From positions 1-61,468 of the forward strand of contig JAFADI010000207.1 in NCBI GenBank assembly GCA_023424965.1: DNA of 61,468 nucleotides, read 5' to 3'. The notes under the pieces are model-generated. The model made no database searches. It was not told where the DNA came from and was given only the letters and a program-made list of their open reading frames with translations. Source of the stretch: Bacillota bacterium (GTDB lineage: Bacteria > Bacillota > Clostridia > Acetivibrionales > JAFADI01). Shown piece by piece: positions 61,401 to 61,468 of this stretch (position 1 is the stretch's first letter; each line of letters starts with the position of its first letter). The position numbers and the translations under genes are program-made.

Positions 61401-61468
61401 CAACCATGCAATACAATCTTTTACATAATTTCAATTCTCATCATCAATCCAGCATGATACAATATAAA

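Noticed and set aside
1..61468. CRISPR array or complete prophage
   Set aside because: No regularly spaced repeat-spacer series and no phage structural, integrase or lysis genes were seen.

Overview
The window reads as a chromosomal segment of a Bacillota genome, most likely a motile, plant-polysaccharide-using member of the Clostridia. The grounds are strong AGGAGG-type ribosome sites, sigma-A-like promoters, the gene order tsaC-ywlE-rpiB-upp-(wecB)-atpIBEFHAGDC known from Bacillus and relatives, lipoprotein binding proteins, and YesM/YesN-type sugar two-component systems. No ribosomal RNA, complete tRNA or CRISPR array was seen.

Positions 1-3499 hold the end of a TolB-like propeller gene, a YdcF/DUF218 membrane protein and a convergent multi-spanning sensor kinase. 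Positions 3576-10814 are a complete F-type ATP synthase operon (atpI-B-E-F-H-A-G-D-C, minus strand) with a clear promoter, a bidirectional terminator and a stem-loop behind atpE. motA-motB lie on the plus strand between atpI and wecB and so interrupt the usual synteny. Positions 12683-19268 carry wecB, a tagO/wecA-type transferase, a dCMP deaminase, upp, rpiB, an arginine-phosphatase-like YwlE, tsaC/Sua5 and a ZIP transporter. Next comes aat-clpA-clpS, a compact N-degron pathway. After a structured spacer and a small pseudopilin-like gene comes a zinc ABC transporter (znuA-znuC-znuB) with a Fur/Zur-like box at its promoter, then a PaaI thioesterase.

Positions 27484-41364 form a carbohydrate-utilisation block on the minus strand, bounded by two identical 47-bp hairpin repeats in direct orientation. 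Its order of transcription is YesM kinase, YesN regulator, binding protein, a second frameshifted binding protein, two permeases, a fucose/arabinose-isomerase-like protein, a GHL6-like glycosidase, an epimerase and a GH140-like glycosidase. PhoH and a PHP phosphatase follow. A second block (43758-52181) has YesN, YesM, LplB/LplC permeases, a large binding lipoprotein and an FAD-dependent oxidoreductase. Each block appears to pair sensing of an extracellular sugar with uptake, and in the first block with cleavage and isomerisation.

The right-hand 9 kb is accessory DNA, more AT-rich by eye: a metallo-beta-lactamase-fold hydrolase, then a Schlafen/AlbA_2 protein and two small doubtful ORFs bounded by 49-bp repeats (the second abuts a tRNA-3'-end-like sequence), then a large protein joining an Mrr-like nuclease domain to a STAND-type NTPase (a candidate antiviral sensor-effector), a stand-alone serine-recombinase-like domain lacking its catalytic residues, an unrecognised 144-residue protein, and an IS3-family transposase remnant. 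This part and the repeat-bounded sugar block are the most promising for something new.
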